A stretch of 7,506 nt of DNA. Origin: DATHWB01 sp040880725 (GTDB lineage: Bacteria > Actinomycetota > Acidimicrobiia > Spongiisociales > ZC4RG35). The notes beneath the pieces are model-generated. The model was not told where the DNA came from. It was given only the letters and a program-made list of their open reading frames with translations, and ran no database searches. Position numbers and translations under genes: made by a program. Positions 1 to 6,233 of this stretch are shown one piece after another. Where the stretch lies: the NCBI GenBank assembly GCA_040880725.1, contig JBBDHV010000006.1, forward strand, positions 1-7,506, in the 5' to 3' direction. Numbering within the stretch: position 1 is the stretch's first letter; the number at the start of each line of letters is the position of its first letter.

Positions 1-1
1 G

Positions 2-178
2 GTGCACAAGGGAGCAGAGCTCGTGCTGGTCGGAGACGGCGTCGTGCAGGTGCTGCTCAACGAGGAGACGCCGGTGCTGCGAGGTGGCGACGCCCTCCTC
101 GTCACTCAGGACGCCATCCACGGCTGGCGCAATCTTCTCCCCGAGACAGCACGCCTGTTCTGGATCGTGCGCGACTGA
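2..178 (+). CDS. Cupin-domain protein, C-terminal fragment
   Basis: This open frame enters from the left edge and stops with TGA at 176-178, leaving 58 residues. It reads as the second half of a small beta-barrel cupin. An HKGAELVLVGDG stretch is followed by a strand-rich LRGGDALLV segment (the G-D turn of the second cupin motif) and then AIHGWRN, whose histidine and N-terminal-of-strand pattern match the metal-binding half of cupin_2 domains. The ending FWIVRD is typical of cupins that close a protein. Such domains occur alone or behind an XRE HTH domain in regulators. The N-terminus lies outside the window, so these cannot be told apart and no ligand can be named. The next gene starts 58 bases downstream on the same strand, but that gap holds its own promoter-like sequence, so co-transcription is uncertain. 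Confidence 0.72.
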   Translation: MHKGAELVLVGDGVVQVLLNEETPVLRGGDALLVTQDAIHGWRNLLPETARLFWIVRD

Positions 179-191
179 TTCGCCCCAGGTA

Positions 192-236
192 GACCGGTCG
201 GCGACAGAGTTCTGGCGCGGTTGCTAGTTTTCGAGC
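192..236 (+). promoter_or_regulatory. Candidate leaderless promoter of the mod operon, with small palindrome
   Basis: A TANNNT hexamer, TAGTTT, lies at 225-230, only six bases before the ATG at 237. With normal spacing, transcription would start at or beside the A of the start codon, giving a leaderless mRNA as is common in actinobacteria. No convincing Shine-Dalgarno precedes the ATG, which fits this. A weak -35 match, GCGACA at 201-206, sits 18 bases upstream of the -10. The 8-base palindrome GACCGGTC at 192-199 lies just beyond it and could be part of an operator, though so short a palindrome is expected by chance in GC-rich DNA. Confidence 0.38.
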
Positions 237-1235
237 ATGAACGCATCTGGTTTGCGAGGAGTGCGGGAAGGCGCGGGGCTGACGCAAGGGGAGTTGGCAA
301 CGCGGGCGGGCGTCAGCCGGCAGATGGTGGGTGCGGTCGAGGCTGGTCGTCACCTGCCCCGCGTCGATGCGGCACTGGCGCTCGCGGCTGTCCTGGGAGT
401 CGATGTCGAGGTGCTGTTCGGATCCGAGGAGGCGGCGGTCGACGCGATCTCGGGCGAGCCTCCCTCGAACGATGTCGGTTTGCGGCTGGGTTGGGTCGGT
501 GACCGGCTGGTGTCGGCGCCTGCCCGGGTTGGCGCGGATGGATGGGACGTTGCCGACGGTGTGCTGGAAGGCGGTCGGTTGGTCCGACTCGGTGAAGTGC
601 GACCCGGTCCCGTGGTGGCAGGGTGCGAGCCGGGGTTGGAGACGGGTGAGCATCTGCTCCGCCAGGGCGGTCGCGGAGGTCTGGCGGTGGCAACTTCGAG
701 CGCCCGCGCGCTGGCTGCGTTGGCAGGCGGCCGAGCCCACGCCGCGGTGGTCCATGCGCCGGCCGGTGGCCTTCCACCGGCTTTCGACGGTGTGGCCAGG
801 TTCCATTTGACTACCTGGACGGTCGGCCTGTCCATCCCGTCGGACATCGGTTCGTCGTGGTGGTCGCAGGTGTTGGCAGGAAACATCGAGGTTGTGCAGC
901 GGGAAGCGGGGGCGTCGGTACAGCGGACATTCGAGGAGGCTGTCGGTGGGGCTCGCGCAGTGTCGGGACGCCGCGTGGGCGGACATGTCATCTCGGCCCG
1001 CACAGGGATCGCGACGGGCCTGCCGGCGGTCACCATCGAACCGGCCGCCCGCGCGGTCGGAGCCGACTTCCATCCCTTGGCCCGGCATGTGGCTGAGCTG
1101 TGGGTCCCAGAGCAGTGGACGGCGGACCGGGGAGTCGAAGACCTGATCGACCTCATGGGCAGTGCACGCTTTCGCCGACGGCTGGAGACCGTGGGCGGAT
1201 ACGACCTGGAAGGGATCGGGAGCCGGGTCGCATGA
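237..1235 (+). CDS. XRE-type HTH regulator fused to PBP-like sensor domain; probable molybdate-responsive regulator of modABC
   Basis: This 332-residue protein probably senses molybdate, tungstate or a related ligand and controls the operon it heads. Residues about 5-62 form an XRE/HTH_3 DNA-binding domain (LTQGELATRAGVSRQMVGAV carries the helix-turn-helix, ending in LGVDVEVLFG). After a linker, residues about 125-325 match the PBP-like domain (PF12727 type), which is also found fused to MoeA-like proteins. The signs are AGCEPGL, a GGRAHAAVVHAP segment, GHVISARTGIATGLPAVTI, FHPLARHVAELWVP and the near-terminal GGYDLEGIG, which resembles the family's GYDxxGxG. There is no signal peptide, so it acts in the cytoplasm. 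Its stop overlaps the modA start by four bases (ATGA). Related HTH-PBP proteins lie beside mod genes in other bacteria and appear to replace ModE. The family and gene context are clear. The ligand and the direction of regulation are inferred. Confidence 0.86.
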   Translation: MNASGLRGVREGAGLTQGELATRAGVSRQMVGAVEAGRHLPRVDAALALAAVLGVDVEVLFGSEEAAVDAISGEPPSNDVGLRLGWVGDRLVSAPARVGADGWDVADGVLEGGRLVRLGEVRPGPVVAGCEPGLETGEHLLRQGGRGGLAVATSSARALAALAGGRAHAAVVHAPAGGLPPAFDGVARFHLTTWTVGLSIPSDIGSSWWSQVLAGNIEVVQREAGASVQRTFEEAVGGARAVSGRRVGGHVISARTGIATGLPAVTIEPAARAVGADFHPLARHVAELWVPEQWTADRGVEDLIDLMGSARFRRRLETVGGYDLEGIGSRVA

Positions 1236-2038
1236 GAACACGAGTCGCGTGGCTGGTGACGATCCTGGCGGTCGGTGCCTGCGGGGCACCCGAAGAACCC
1301 ACTTCGGATGCCCTCACCGGGGATGCCGCCCTGCTCGTGGCGGGGGCGTCGGACCTGCGCCCGGCGTTCTCCGAGATCGGTGTGCTCTTCACTGCGGAGA
1401 CCGGGCACGAGGTGATCTTCGACTTCGGATCGTCAGGACAACTCGCCCAGCGAATCATGGAAGGGGCGCCAGTCGATGTTTACGCCTCCGCCGGCGTCTC
1501 CTTCATCGATGAGGTCCTCGATTCGGGGGTCGGCGACCCTGCCACCAAGGCCACCTACGCTTTCGGCCGGATCACCATCTGGTCGACGGATGACGCGGGG
1601 GGCGGGTGGACCGACCTCGCCGATCTGGTCGCCGATCCGACCGTCGCGTTCCTGGCCATCGCCAACCCGGAGCACGCCCCGTACGGGATGGCCGCCCGGG
1701 AGGCTCTGGTGTCTGTCGGGCTGTGGGAGACAATCGAGCCCAAACTCGTCTTCGGGGAGAACATCTCCGACACCCAGCGTCTGGCAGACGCCGGCGATGC
1801 CGACGCCGCGATCGTGGCCCTCTCCCTGGCGATTGCCGCGGGTGACCGGGGCGAGTGGGTGTTGATCGACGAGGCGCTCCATCAACCGTTGGAACAATCC
1901 CTGGTCGTGATCGCCGATGATCCCGATCGGCTCGAGGCGGCGGCCGCGTTCGCAGCCCTGGTGAACGCGCCGGCAGGGCGCGAGGTGATGACCCGCTACG
2001 GGTTCGTCCTGCCCGGCGAAGCGGAAGGTTCTGGATGA
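1232..2038 (+). CDS. modA: Molybdate ABC transporter, substrate-binding lipoprotein ModA
   Basis: This 268-residue protein is the extracytoplasmic binding protein that captures molybdate (or tungstate) and delivers it to ModB. The N-terminus MRTRVAWLVTILAVGAC is a lipoprotein signal with lipobox VGAC and the lipidated cysteine at residue 17, as expected in a Gram-positive-type envelope. ModA hallmarks follow in order: ASDL at 39-42, FGSSGQL at 65-71, GAPVDVYASA at 79-88, IANPEHAPYG at 143-152, GENISDTQ at 175-182 and DAAIVALS near 191-198. In the family, the first serine-bearing loop, the GSSG loop and the PYG region line the oxyanion site. The start is set by the ATGA overlap with the upstream regulator; GGGAG about nine bases upstream is a moderate ribosome binding site. 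Length is normal for ModA. Molybdate cannot be told from tungstate by sequence reading alone. Confidence 0.95.
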   Translation: MRTRVAWLVTILAVGACGAPEEPTSDALTGDAALLVAGASDLRPAFSEIGVLFTAETGHEVIFDFGSSGQLAQRIMEGAPVDVYASAGVSFIDEVLDSGVGDPATKATYAFGRITIWSTDDAGGGWTDLADLVADPTVAFLAIANPEHAPYGMAAREALVSVGLWETIEPKLVFGENISDTQRLADAGDADAAIVALSLAIAAGDRGEWVLIDEALHQPLEQSLVVIADDPDRLEAAAAFAALVNAPAGREVMTRYGFVLPGEAEGSG

Positions 2039-2691
2039 TGTGGGATCCGTTGCGGCTGTCATTGCAGGTCACCGCATGCGCCACGTTGATCGTGGCGGTG
2101 ACCGGTATCGGTCTGGGCTACCTCTTGGCCCGACGACCGTTTCGGGGACGGGCGCTGGTCGACGCGATCGCCAGCGCACCGATCGTCATGCCCCCGACCG
2201 TCCTCGGCTACTACCTGCTGGTGGCAGTGGGCCGCAACAGCCCGATCGGACGAGCCTGGGAGGCAGTGTTCGGTTCCCCCCTGGTCTTCTCCTGGCAGGG
2301 CGCGGTGTTGGCGGCGTCGGTGGCGTCGTTCCCGTTCTGCCTGCGGTCGGCCCGGGCTGCCATCGAATCGATCGACCGACGATACGAGGACGCCGGCCGG
2401 GTGATGGGCATGCCGGGATGGCGAGTGGCCACCCAGATCACGCTGCCTTTGGCCCGACGGGGCCTGTTGGCCGGGGTGGCGCTGTCGTTCGCCAGGGCGC
2501 TCGGTGACTTCGGGACGACGGTGATGGTGGCGGGCAACATCCCCGGACGAACTCAGACCATGCCGATCGCCGTGTACGACGCCGTCCAGGCGTTCGACTA
2601 CGACCGGGCGGGCATCCTCGCAATGGTCTTGCTCGCCGTGGCGGTGACGGTGTTGGTGGTCGTCCGCCGCCTGGAAAGAAGCGCGGTCTGA
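2035..2691 (+). CDS. modB: Molybdate ABC transporter, permease ModB
   Basis: This 218-residue integral membrane subunit forms the channel through which ModA-delivered oxyanion enters the cell. I count about five hydrophobic helices (around 10-31, 45-64, 85-105, 143-160 and 194-211), the usual number for ModB. The coupling helix that docks on the ATPase is plain: the EAA-type motif EDAGRVMGMPGWR at 118-130 continues to TLPLARRGL at 136-144. APIVMPPTVLGYYLL near 48-62 and ALGDFGTTVMVAGNIPGRTQ near 155-174 are strongly conserved ModB segments. The start overlaps the modA stop by four bases and has GGAAGG six bases upstream. A second in-frame ATG follows at once, so the protein may begin one residue later. 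The stop overlaps the modC start by one base. Confidence 0.96.
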   Translation: MMWDPLRLSLQVTACATLIVAVTGIGLGYLLARRPFRGRALVDAIASAPIVMPPTVLGYYLLVAVGRNSPIGRAWEAVFGSPLVFSWQGAVLAASVASFPFCLRSARAAIESIDRRYEDAGRVMGMPGWRVATQITLPLARRGLLAGVALSFARALGDFGTTVMVAGNIPGRTQTMPIAVYDAVQAFDYDRAGILAMVLLAVAVTVLVVVRRLERSAV

Positions 2692-3755
2692 TGCTGTCGG
2701 TCGATGTGGCCCACCGCGTCGGTGAGTTCCATCTGGAGGCACGGTTCGACACCGGCTCGGGCATCACGGTGCTCGTGGGTCCGTCGGGGGCAGGGAAGAG
2801 TCTCACGCTGCGACTTGTCGCCGGTATCGAGGAACCCGACCGGGGTCGTATCGTGCTCGGAGGAGAGACGCTCGTCGACACCGGCCAGGGGGCCTGGAGG
2901 CGGCCCCAGGACCGGCGCGTGGGGATGGTGTTCCAGGATTCGCTGCTGTTGCCGCATCGAACGGTGCTCGAAAATGTGGCCCTCGCCGTCCGCAACCGGT
3001 CGAAACCACGGCGGCGGGACGAGGCCATGCGCTGGCTCGAGGAGGTCAAGGCCGAGGAGTGGGCCGACCGCCACCCCCACCAACTGTCGGGTGGGCAGGC
3101 GCAAAGGGTTGCCCTGGCGAGGGCGCTGGCAGGGGAGCCGAGAATCCTTCTCCTCGACGAACCGTTCAACGCGCTCGATCCGCCAGTGCGGCACCGGCTT
3201 CGTCTGCTGGTCATGGATCTGGCTCGCCGTCGGCAAGTGCCCGCCCTCTTCGTGACTCACGATGCCACCGAAGCCTTCCTCCTCGCCGACCAGATCCAGG
3301 TCATCGAGTCCGGGATCGTCACCCAGAGCGGCACCCCGCACGAGATCCGCCTGCGGCCCAGAACGGCGTATGCGGCTGAGCTGGCCGGTTCGAACCTCGT
3401 TCACGGCGTTGCCCGAGACGGCCGCGTCGTTGCCGGTCGGCATGTCCTCACAATCGCCGACCAGACCGCCGCCGGGCCGGTTCTGGCGTCGATCAGGGCC
3501 TCCGCCATTGCGATACACCGCATCGAACCCCAGGGGAGTTCCCGCAACATTTGGAAGACCGAGATCAGCCACATCGAGCATCTCGGAGAGCGAGTTCGTC
3601 TCGGCCTTGGCAGTCCGCTCCCGTTGACCGCCGAGATCACCGAAGAAGCCGCCGCAGCTCTCGACCTCCAGCAGGGGGCGGAGGTGTGGATCTCGATCAA
3701 GGCCACCGAAATCGGCATCCAAGGAGAAGATCCCGAGGCGGTCGCCGACGACTGA
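2691..3755 (+). CDS. modC: Molybdate ABC transporter, ATP-binding subunit ModC with TOBE/Mop domain
   Basis: This 354-residue cytoplasmic ATPase drives ModB, and its length is that of full-size ModC. The nucleotide-binding domain is complete: Walker A GPSGAGKS at 30-37, Q-loop in MVFQDSLLLPH around 79-89, signature LSGGQ at 132-136, Walker B with catalytic glutamate ILLLDEP at 152-158, and H-loop FVTHD with H190. After about residue 230 the chain becomes the regulatory tail. SSRNIWKTEI at 283-292 and VWISIKATEI at 332-341 mark a single TOBE/Mop-like module, which binds molybdate and gives trans-inhibition in related transporters. The start ATG shares one base with the modB stop. Only a weak purine run lies well upstream (GGAAAG at 2673-2678), so translation probably depends on coupling to modB. 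No accessory mod or moa/moe gene follows. Confidence 0.95.
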   Translation: MLSVDVAHRVGEFHLEARFDTGSGITVLVGPSGAGKSLTLRLVAGIEEPDRGRIVLGGETLVDTGQGAWRRPQDRRVGMVFQDSLLLPHRTVLENVALAVRNRSKPRRRDEAMRWLEEVKAEEWADRHPHQLSGGQAQRVALARALAGEPRILLLDEPFNALDPPVRHRLRLLVMDLARRRQVPALFVTHDATEAFLLADQIQVIESGIVTQSGTPHEIRLRPRTAYAAELAGSNLVHGVARDGRVVAGRHVLTIADQTAAGPVLASIRASAIAIHRIEPQGSSRNIWKTEISHIEHLGERVRLGLGSPLPLTAEITEEAAAALDLQQGAEVWISIKATEIGIQGEDPEAVADD

Positions 3756-4007
3756 TGCCCTCGTCGGATCAGACCGCCCGGCGGAGGTCGACCGGCATCG
3801 CGGAGCTTCTTCCCCGGTTCCCTTCGTGGCGCCCGTCGCAGGCTTCGCTCTGGTGCGGTTCCGTCACTATGTTCAATGGTCTTCGACCATGCCAGCCAAT
3901 AACCACCCCCCTCGACTGTGTCGCCGCCATCGCGGCCTGTCGGAGAGCGGTGACCTTCGATGAGCGCGGAGACCCACTCGGTCGGGGAACGGTCGGAGGT
4001 GGGTGCC
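3756..4007. other. 252-base intergenic gap between modC and the exporter, with a short dyad
   Basis: I see no convincing gene here. A frame opening at 3755 with TGATG overlap runs on far into the exporter gene in another frame and has no recognisable motif. The clearest structure is a perfect 6-base inverted repeat, ATGGTC at 3876-3881 and GACCAT at 3885-3890, around a three-base loop. It could be an operator or small hairpin upstream of the exporter. A TATGTT hexamer at 3869-3874 just before it is a weak -10 candidate without a good -35. GGTCGACC at 3786-3793 is a simple palindrome. I see no T-tailed terminator after modC and nothing resembling a Moco riboswitch. Confidence 0.4.
3995..4000 (+). 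promoter_or_regulatory. Ribosome binding site that selects the exporter start
   Basis: GGAGGT lies seven bases before the ATG at 4008, a near-ideal Shine-Dalgarno. The alternative in-frame ATG at 3960 would add 16 polar residues and has only GGAGAG twelve bases away. The transporter's conserved N-terminus (DPLRIRDFRLLW) begins directly after the 4008 start. Confidence 0.75.
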
Positions 4008-5708
4008 ATGGACCCCCTCCGAATCAGGGATTTTCGACTGCTGTGGGGTGCGTCGCTCTTTTCCAACATCGGCACCTGGCTGCAAACGACCGCCGGCGCG
4101 TGGCTCATGTGGGAGTTGACGGCGTCACCCACGTGGGTCGGATGGATGACCGCCTCCCGGAACCTTCCGATGCTGTTCCTGGCTCTCCCGGCGGGTGTAT
4201 TCGCCGACCGGTTCGATCGGTTGCGGGTGCTGGGGTTCATGCAGGGAGCGATGGGCGGGGTGGCGCTGGCGATGGCGATTCTGACCTGGGCGGGCTGGAT
4301 GACGCCGCTGCTCCTCCTTCTCCTTGGTCTTGCCATGGGCTTCTGCGGGGCGCTGGCCGCCCCGTCGTGGCATTCACTCGTTCCCGACCTCGTCCCGCGA
4401 CATCTGGTTCCCGCCGCGGTGGCCCTGAATTCCGTCGCCTTCAACGTCGCCCGAACGATCGGCCCGGCCATCGGTGGAGTTCTCGTCGCTGCGGTGGGCG
4501 CTGCCGCGGCGTTCGGCGCCAACGCCCTGTCGTACGGGATGATCATCGCCGCGGTCCTCATGGTCTCGAAGAGCCTCCCGTCCCAGACGCGTGACTCGGG
4601 CAAGGTCGGCAACGCGATGCTGACCGGAATCAGGTTCGCCCAGCACACCCCGGCCTTCCGCCGTGTGCTGATGGTCAGCATCTTCTTCGCGCTCGGCACT
4701 GCTGTTCTTCAGGCGATGTTGCCAGTGCGGACCGAGGAGTTGGGCCTCGATGTTGGGTCGTACGGACTGATGCTCGGGAGCATGGGCGTCGGAGCGGCGA
4801 TCGGGGGAGTCACCCTGACTCGCGCGAGCCGGCGGCTGGGCGCGAGGAGCATTCCCGTCACCATCGCGCTGACGGGCGCTGCCGGGGTGTGCGTCGGACT
4901 GGCTCCAAACCTGGCTCTGACAATGGCTGCGATGGCGGTGGGGGGCCTGTTCTGGGTGTGGACGCAGGCATCGCTCAACTCGACCGTGCAGCTCATGGCC
5001 CCGGGATGGGTGCGAGGCCGTGCGGTCTCCATCTGGCTCCTTGCGCATGGCGGCATGGTTCCCGTCGGCGCGATCCTCTCCGGACTCGTGGCCGAGCAGA
5101 TCGGGGCGGGAGGCAGCATGGTCGTGCTGTCCGCTGCGACGGTGGCGCTCGGACTCGTGGCCGGCCGTCTCGGCATGGCGAGTCCGACGGGGGTGACCCC
5201 GCCGGAATTCTCGAACCGCAGGGTGCACGCCCATCCGGCACCGCCTGCGCCGTCGGACGGTCCTGTGATGGTCGTGAACACCTGGACCATTCCCGATGAC
5301 GTGTTGGACGAATTCCTGGAAGTGATGCGGGAAGTTCGGCTCGCCCGGCTGAAGACAGGGGGCACCAGGTGGCAGCTCTATCAGGAGCTGGGGGGTGAAG
5401 CGGCATACAGCGAGACCTTCATCGTCGCCTCTTGGGAGGAGCACCTGAAGCAGCACGAGCGGATCGATGACGAGACCGTCGTGGCGATTCGGCGGGCACG
5501 ACAACTCGACACTTCGCCTGACGGTCCGACGGCTCGCCACTTCCTCGGGGTGGACCCGATGCTGCCATCCACCGCGTACCGACGGGCCATGGCGGGCATG
5601 GACCACGACTCGCTGCACGCCACAGACGGTTCGCTGCCTGCCGCACCTCGCCGGACGGGCGACGGCTCAGCTCCACGCGAGGCGGGGAGTCCCGCCAACC
5701 CTTCGTGA
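4008..5708 (+). CDS. Major facilitator superfamily exporter (EntS/MFS_3-like) with C-terminal ABM-like domain
   Basis: This 566-residue protein (from the 4008 start) is a proton-driven exporter of the EntS/MFS_3 type in the cytoplasmic membrane. It opens with DPLRIRDFRLLWGAS before helix 1 and has the cytoplasmic motif A, AGVFADRFDRLR, at about 62-73. GLAMGFCGALAAPSWHSLVPDLV follows near 107-129, then ALNSVAFNVARTIGPAIGG near 139-157. Roughly twelve hydrophobic segments fill residues 10-390. After a Pro-rich linker, residues about 419-514 are soluble, with VMVVNTWTIP, FLEVMREVRLARLKTGG, RWQLYQ, SETFIVASWEEHLKQHER and ARHFLG. This resembles a dimeric alpha/beta-barrel (antibiotic biosynthesis monooxygenase-like) extension known in this family. 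The last 50 residues are low-complexity and polar. The substrate is unknown; relatives export siderophores or drugs. An upstream start at 3960 is possible but less likely. Confidence 0.88.
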   Translation: MDPLRIRDFRLLWGASLFSNIGTWLQTTAGAWLMWELTASPTWVGWMTASRNLPMLFLALPAGVFADRFDRLRVLGFMQGAMGGVALAMAILTWAGWMTPLLLLLLGLAMGFCGALAAPSWHSLVPDLVPRHLVPAAVALNSVAFNVARTIGPAIGGVLVAAVGAAAAFGANALSYGMIIAAVLMVSKSLPSQTRDSGKVGNAMLTGIRFAQHTPAFRRVLMVSIFFALGTAVLQAMLPVRTEELGLDVGSYGLMLGSMGVGAAIGGVTLTRASRRLGARSIPVTIALTGAAGVCVGLAPNLALTMAAMAVGGLFWVWTQASLNSTVQLMAPGWVRGRAVSIWLLAHGGMVPVGAILSGLVAEQIGAGGSMVVLSAATVALGLVAGRLGMASPTGVTPPEFSNRRVHAHPAPPAPSDGPVMVVNTWTIPDDVLDEFLEVMREVRLARLKTGGTRWQLYQELGGEAAYSETFIVASWEEHLKQHERIDDETVVAIRRARQLDTSPDGPTARHFLGVDPMLPSTAYRRAMAGMDHDSLHATDGSLPAAPRRTGDGSAPREAGSPANPS

Positions 5709-5712
5709 CGGA

Positions 5713-5760
5713 CCGAAGCTCCCTCAGGTCGAGCGGTGAAGTCAGTGGGCGGTGCTTCGG
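5713..5760 (+). terminator. Possible stem-loop just after the exporter stop
   Basis: CCGAAGC at 5713-5719, four bases past the exporter stop, is perfectly complementary to GCTTCGG at 5754-5760. The loop is long (34 bases) and no T-run follows, so this is a weak candidate for termination or 3'-end protection. Confidence 0.25.
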
Positions 5761-5770
5761 CTGTCCCAAT

Positions 5771-5810
5771 CCCAGATCCTCGCCCATCGCAGGGGGGGTG
5801 GGAATCTGGG
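5771..5810. terminator. Probable bidirectional terminator between convergent genes
   Basis: CCCAGAT at 5771-5777 pairs perfectly with ATCTGGG at 5804-5810. Inside it CCCA at 5783-5786 can pair with TGGG at 5799-5802, leaving a bulged two-part stem and a G-rich loop. It lies between the end of the exporter (5708, +) and the end of the winged-helix gene (5838, -), where one hairpin could stop both transcripts. There is no T-tail on either side, as is often the case in high-GC actinobacteria, so the call rests on position and pairing. Confidence 0.5.
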
Positions 5811-5837
5811 GGAGCGGCTCGCCTCTACCTCCACTGC

Positions 5838-6113
5838 TCACGTCTCGAGGAACAGGCCGAGAAGCTCGCCGATGGCGCGGTGCTGGCCGACTGCATCACG
5901 TATCGGCATGTCGGATTGCACGTGATAGACGTTGCGCCTGCCCTCCTTCTCCTTGGCTACGTAGCCCCCATCGGACAGGTCTGCGACGATGCCGTAGGCG
6001 GTGCGTTCGGTGACACCGAGGGCTCCGGCGATGTCCCTCAGGCGTGAATTTGGTTGGCTGGCGATGAACAGCAGCGCGTGGGCATGGTTGGTGAGGAACC
6101 TCCAATCGGACAT
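5838..6113 (-). CDS. Small winged helix-turn-helix transcriptional regulator
   Basis: This 91-residue protein is almost entirely a winged-helix DNA-binding domain of the MarR/ArsR-like kind. WRFLTNHAHALLFIASQPN at about 4-22 forms helix 1 and the approach. RLRDIAGALGVTERTAYGIV at 24-43 is the helix-turn-helix, with recognition helix around TERTAYGIVADL. GGYVAKEKEGRRNVYHV at 49-65 is the beta wing with its basic tip. The rest, PIRDAVGQHRAIGELLGLFL, is one amphipathic helix likely to serve dimerisation. There are no metal-binding cysteines or ligand domain. Short regulators with an F/TNHAHxLL opening recur in actinobacteria. It is divergent from the DUF3494 surface-protein gene and convergent with the exporter. 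The control region before its start holds a perfect dyad that may be its own binding site. No Shine-Dalgarno is visible, so a leaderless mRNA is possible. The regulatory target is not known. Confidence 0.87.
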   Translation of the reverse strand: MSDWRFLTNHAHALLFIASQPNSRLRDIAGALGVTERTAYGIVADLSDGGYVAKEKEGRRNVYHVQSDMPIRDAVGQHRAIGELLGLFLET

Positions 6114-6121
6114 GCCGAGGC

Positions 6122-6127
6122 AGGCTA
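6122..6127 (-). promoter_or_regulatory. Candidate -10 of the winged-helix gene (leaderless)
   Basis: Read on the minus strand, TAGCCT (complement of 6122-6127) fits TANNNT and ends eight bases before the ATG whose A is at 6113. Transcription would start at or next to the start codon, in keeping with the lack of a Shine-Dalgarno. I find no good -35. Weak, but the dyad beginning at 6125 overlaps it. Confidence 0.25.
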
Positions 6128-6142
6128 GCAGCCCATTGCTAG
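6125..6142. repeat. Perfect dyad CTAGCA-N6-TGCTAG, candidate operator
   Basis: CTAGCA at 6125-6130 and TGCTAG at 6137-6142 are exact inverted copies around a six-base spacer, an 18-base site of the size bound by a winged-helix dimer. It lies 12 bases upstream of the winged-helix start and 8 bases before the -35 of the divergent gene, so a bound protein could affect both promoters. The operator role is inferred. Confidence 0.45.
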
Positions 6143-6170
6143 AAATAACTTGCCAGAATCAGGTTGCAGG
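6136..6170 (+). repeat. Three TTGC-led direct repeats at 14-base spacing
   Basis: TTGCTAG at 6136, TTGCCAG at 6150 and TTGCAGG at 6164 begin exactly 14 bases apart; the first two share TTGCYAGAA. The first overlaps the right arm of the dyad and the second covers the predicted -35 box of the DUF3494 gene. They could be a tandem regulator site, or a chance arrangement. Confidence 0.4.
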
Positions 6171-6177
6171 TTATGCT
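6150..6177 (+). promoter_or_regulatory. Sigma70-type promoter of the DUF3494 surface-protein gene
   Basis: TTGCCA at 6150-6155 (-35; four of six match TTGACA's key bases or better) and TATGCT at 6172-6177 (-10) are separated by 16 bases. The transcription start would be near 6184, giving a leader of about 50 bases that ends in a clear ribosome binding site. It is the best promoter in the window. Confidence 0.5.
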
Positions 6178-6213
6178 GCCGAGAGACGGCCGCGACGCTG
6201 CCGCCGCCCCCTC

Positions 6214-6228
6214 GCTCCTGAGAGGAGC
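6214..6228 (+). promoter_or_regulatory. Hairpin that buries the Shine-Dalgarno of the DUF3494 gene
   Basis: GCTCCT at 6214-6219 and AGGAGC at 6223-6228 form a perfect six-base-pair stem around the loop GAG. The 3' arm contains the whole Shine-Dalgarno AGGAG (6223-6227), placed six bases before the ATG at 6234. When folded, the ribosome could not reach it, so translation may depend on opening of this stem. The pairing is seen directly; a regulatory role is inferred. Confidence 0.5.
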
Positions 6229-6233
6229 CCCGG

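Noticed and set aside
102..1408. Long minus-strand open frames (up to 395 codons) opposite the HTH-PBP gene.
   Set aside because: They are products of high third-position GC on the real plus-strand gene: Arg/Pro/His-rich translations without family motifs, while the plus strand has two recognisable domains.
3756..4007. Moco or other riboswitch.
   Set aside because: The gap follows rather than precedes the mod genes, and apart from one small dyad I could not trace a conserved multi-stem layout.
3960..4007. Upstream ATG as the exporter start, adding 16 residues.
   Set aside because: The added residues are polar and unlike the family N-terminus, and GGAGGT at 3995-4000 points clearly to 4008.
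3755..4594. A fifth mod operon gene starting at the TGATG overlap with modC.
   Set aside because: The frame runs far into the exporter gene in another frame, is Arg/Pro/Gly-rich and shows no motif. The overlap mimics modB/modC but is explained by chance.
3401..5618. Minus-strand open frames of over 400 codons opposite modC and the exporter.
   Set aside because: Same shadow effect. The translations have no coherent hydrophobic or domain pattern, and the plus strand encodes well-conserved proteins.
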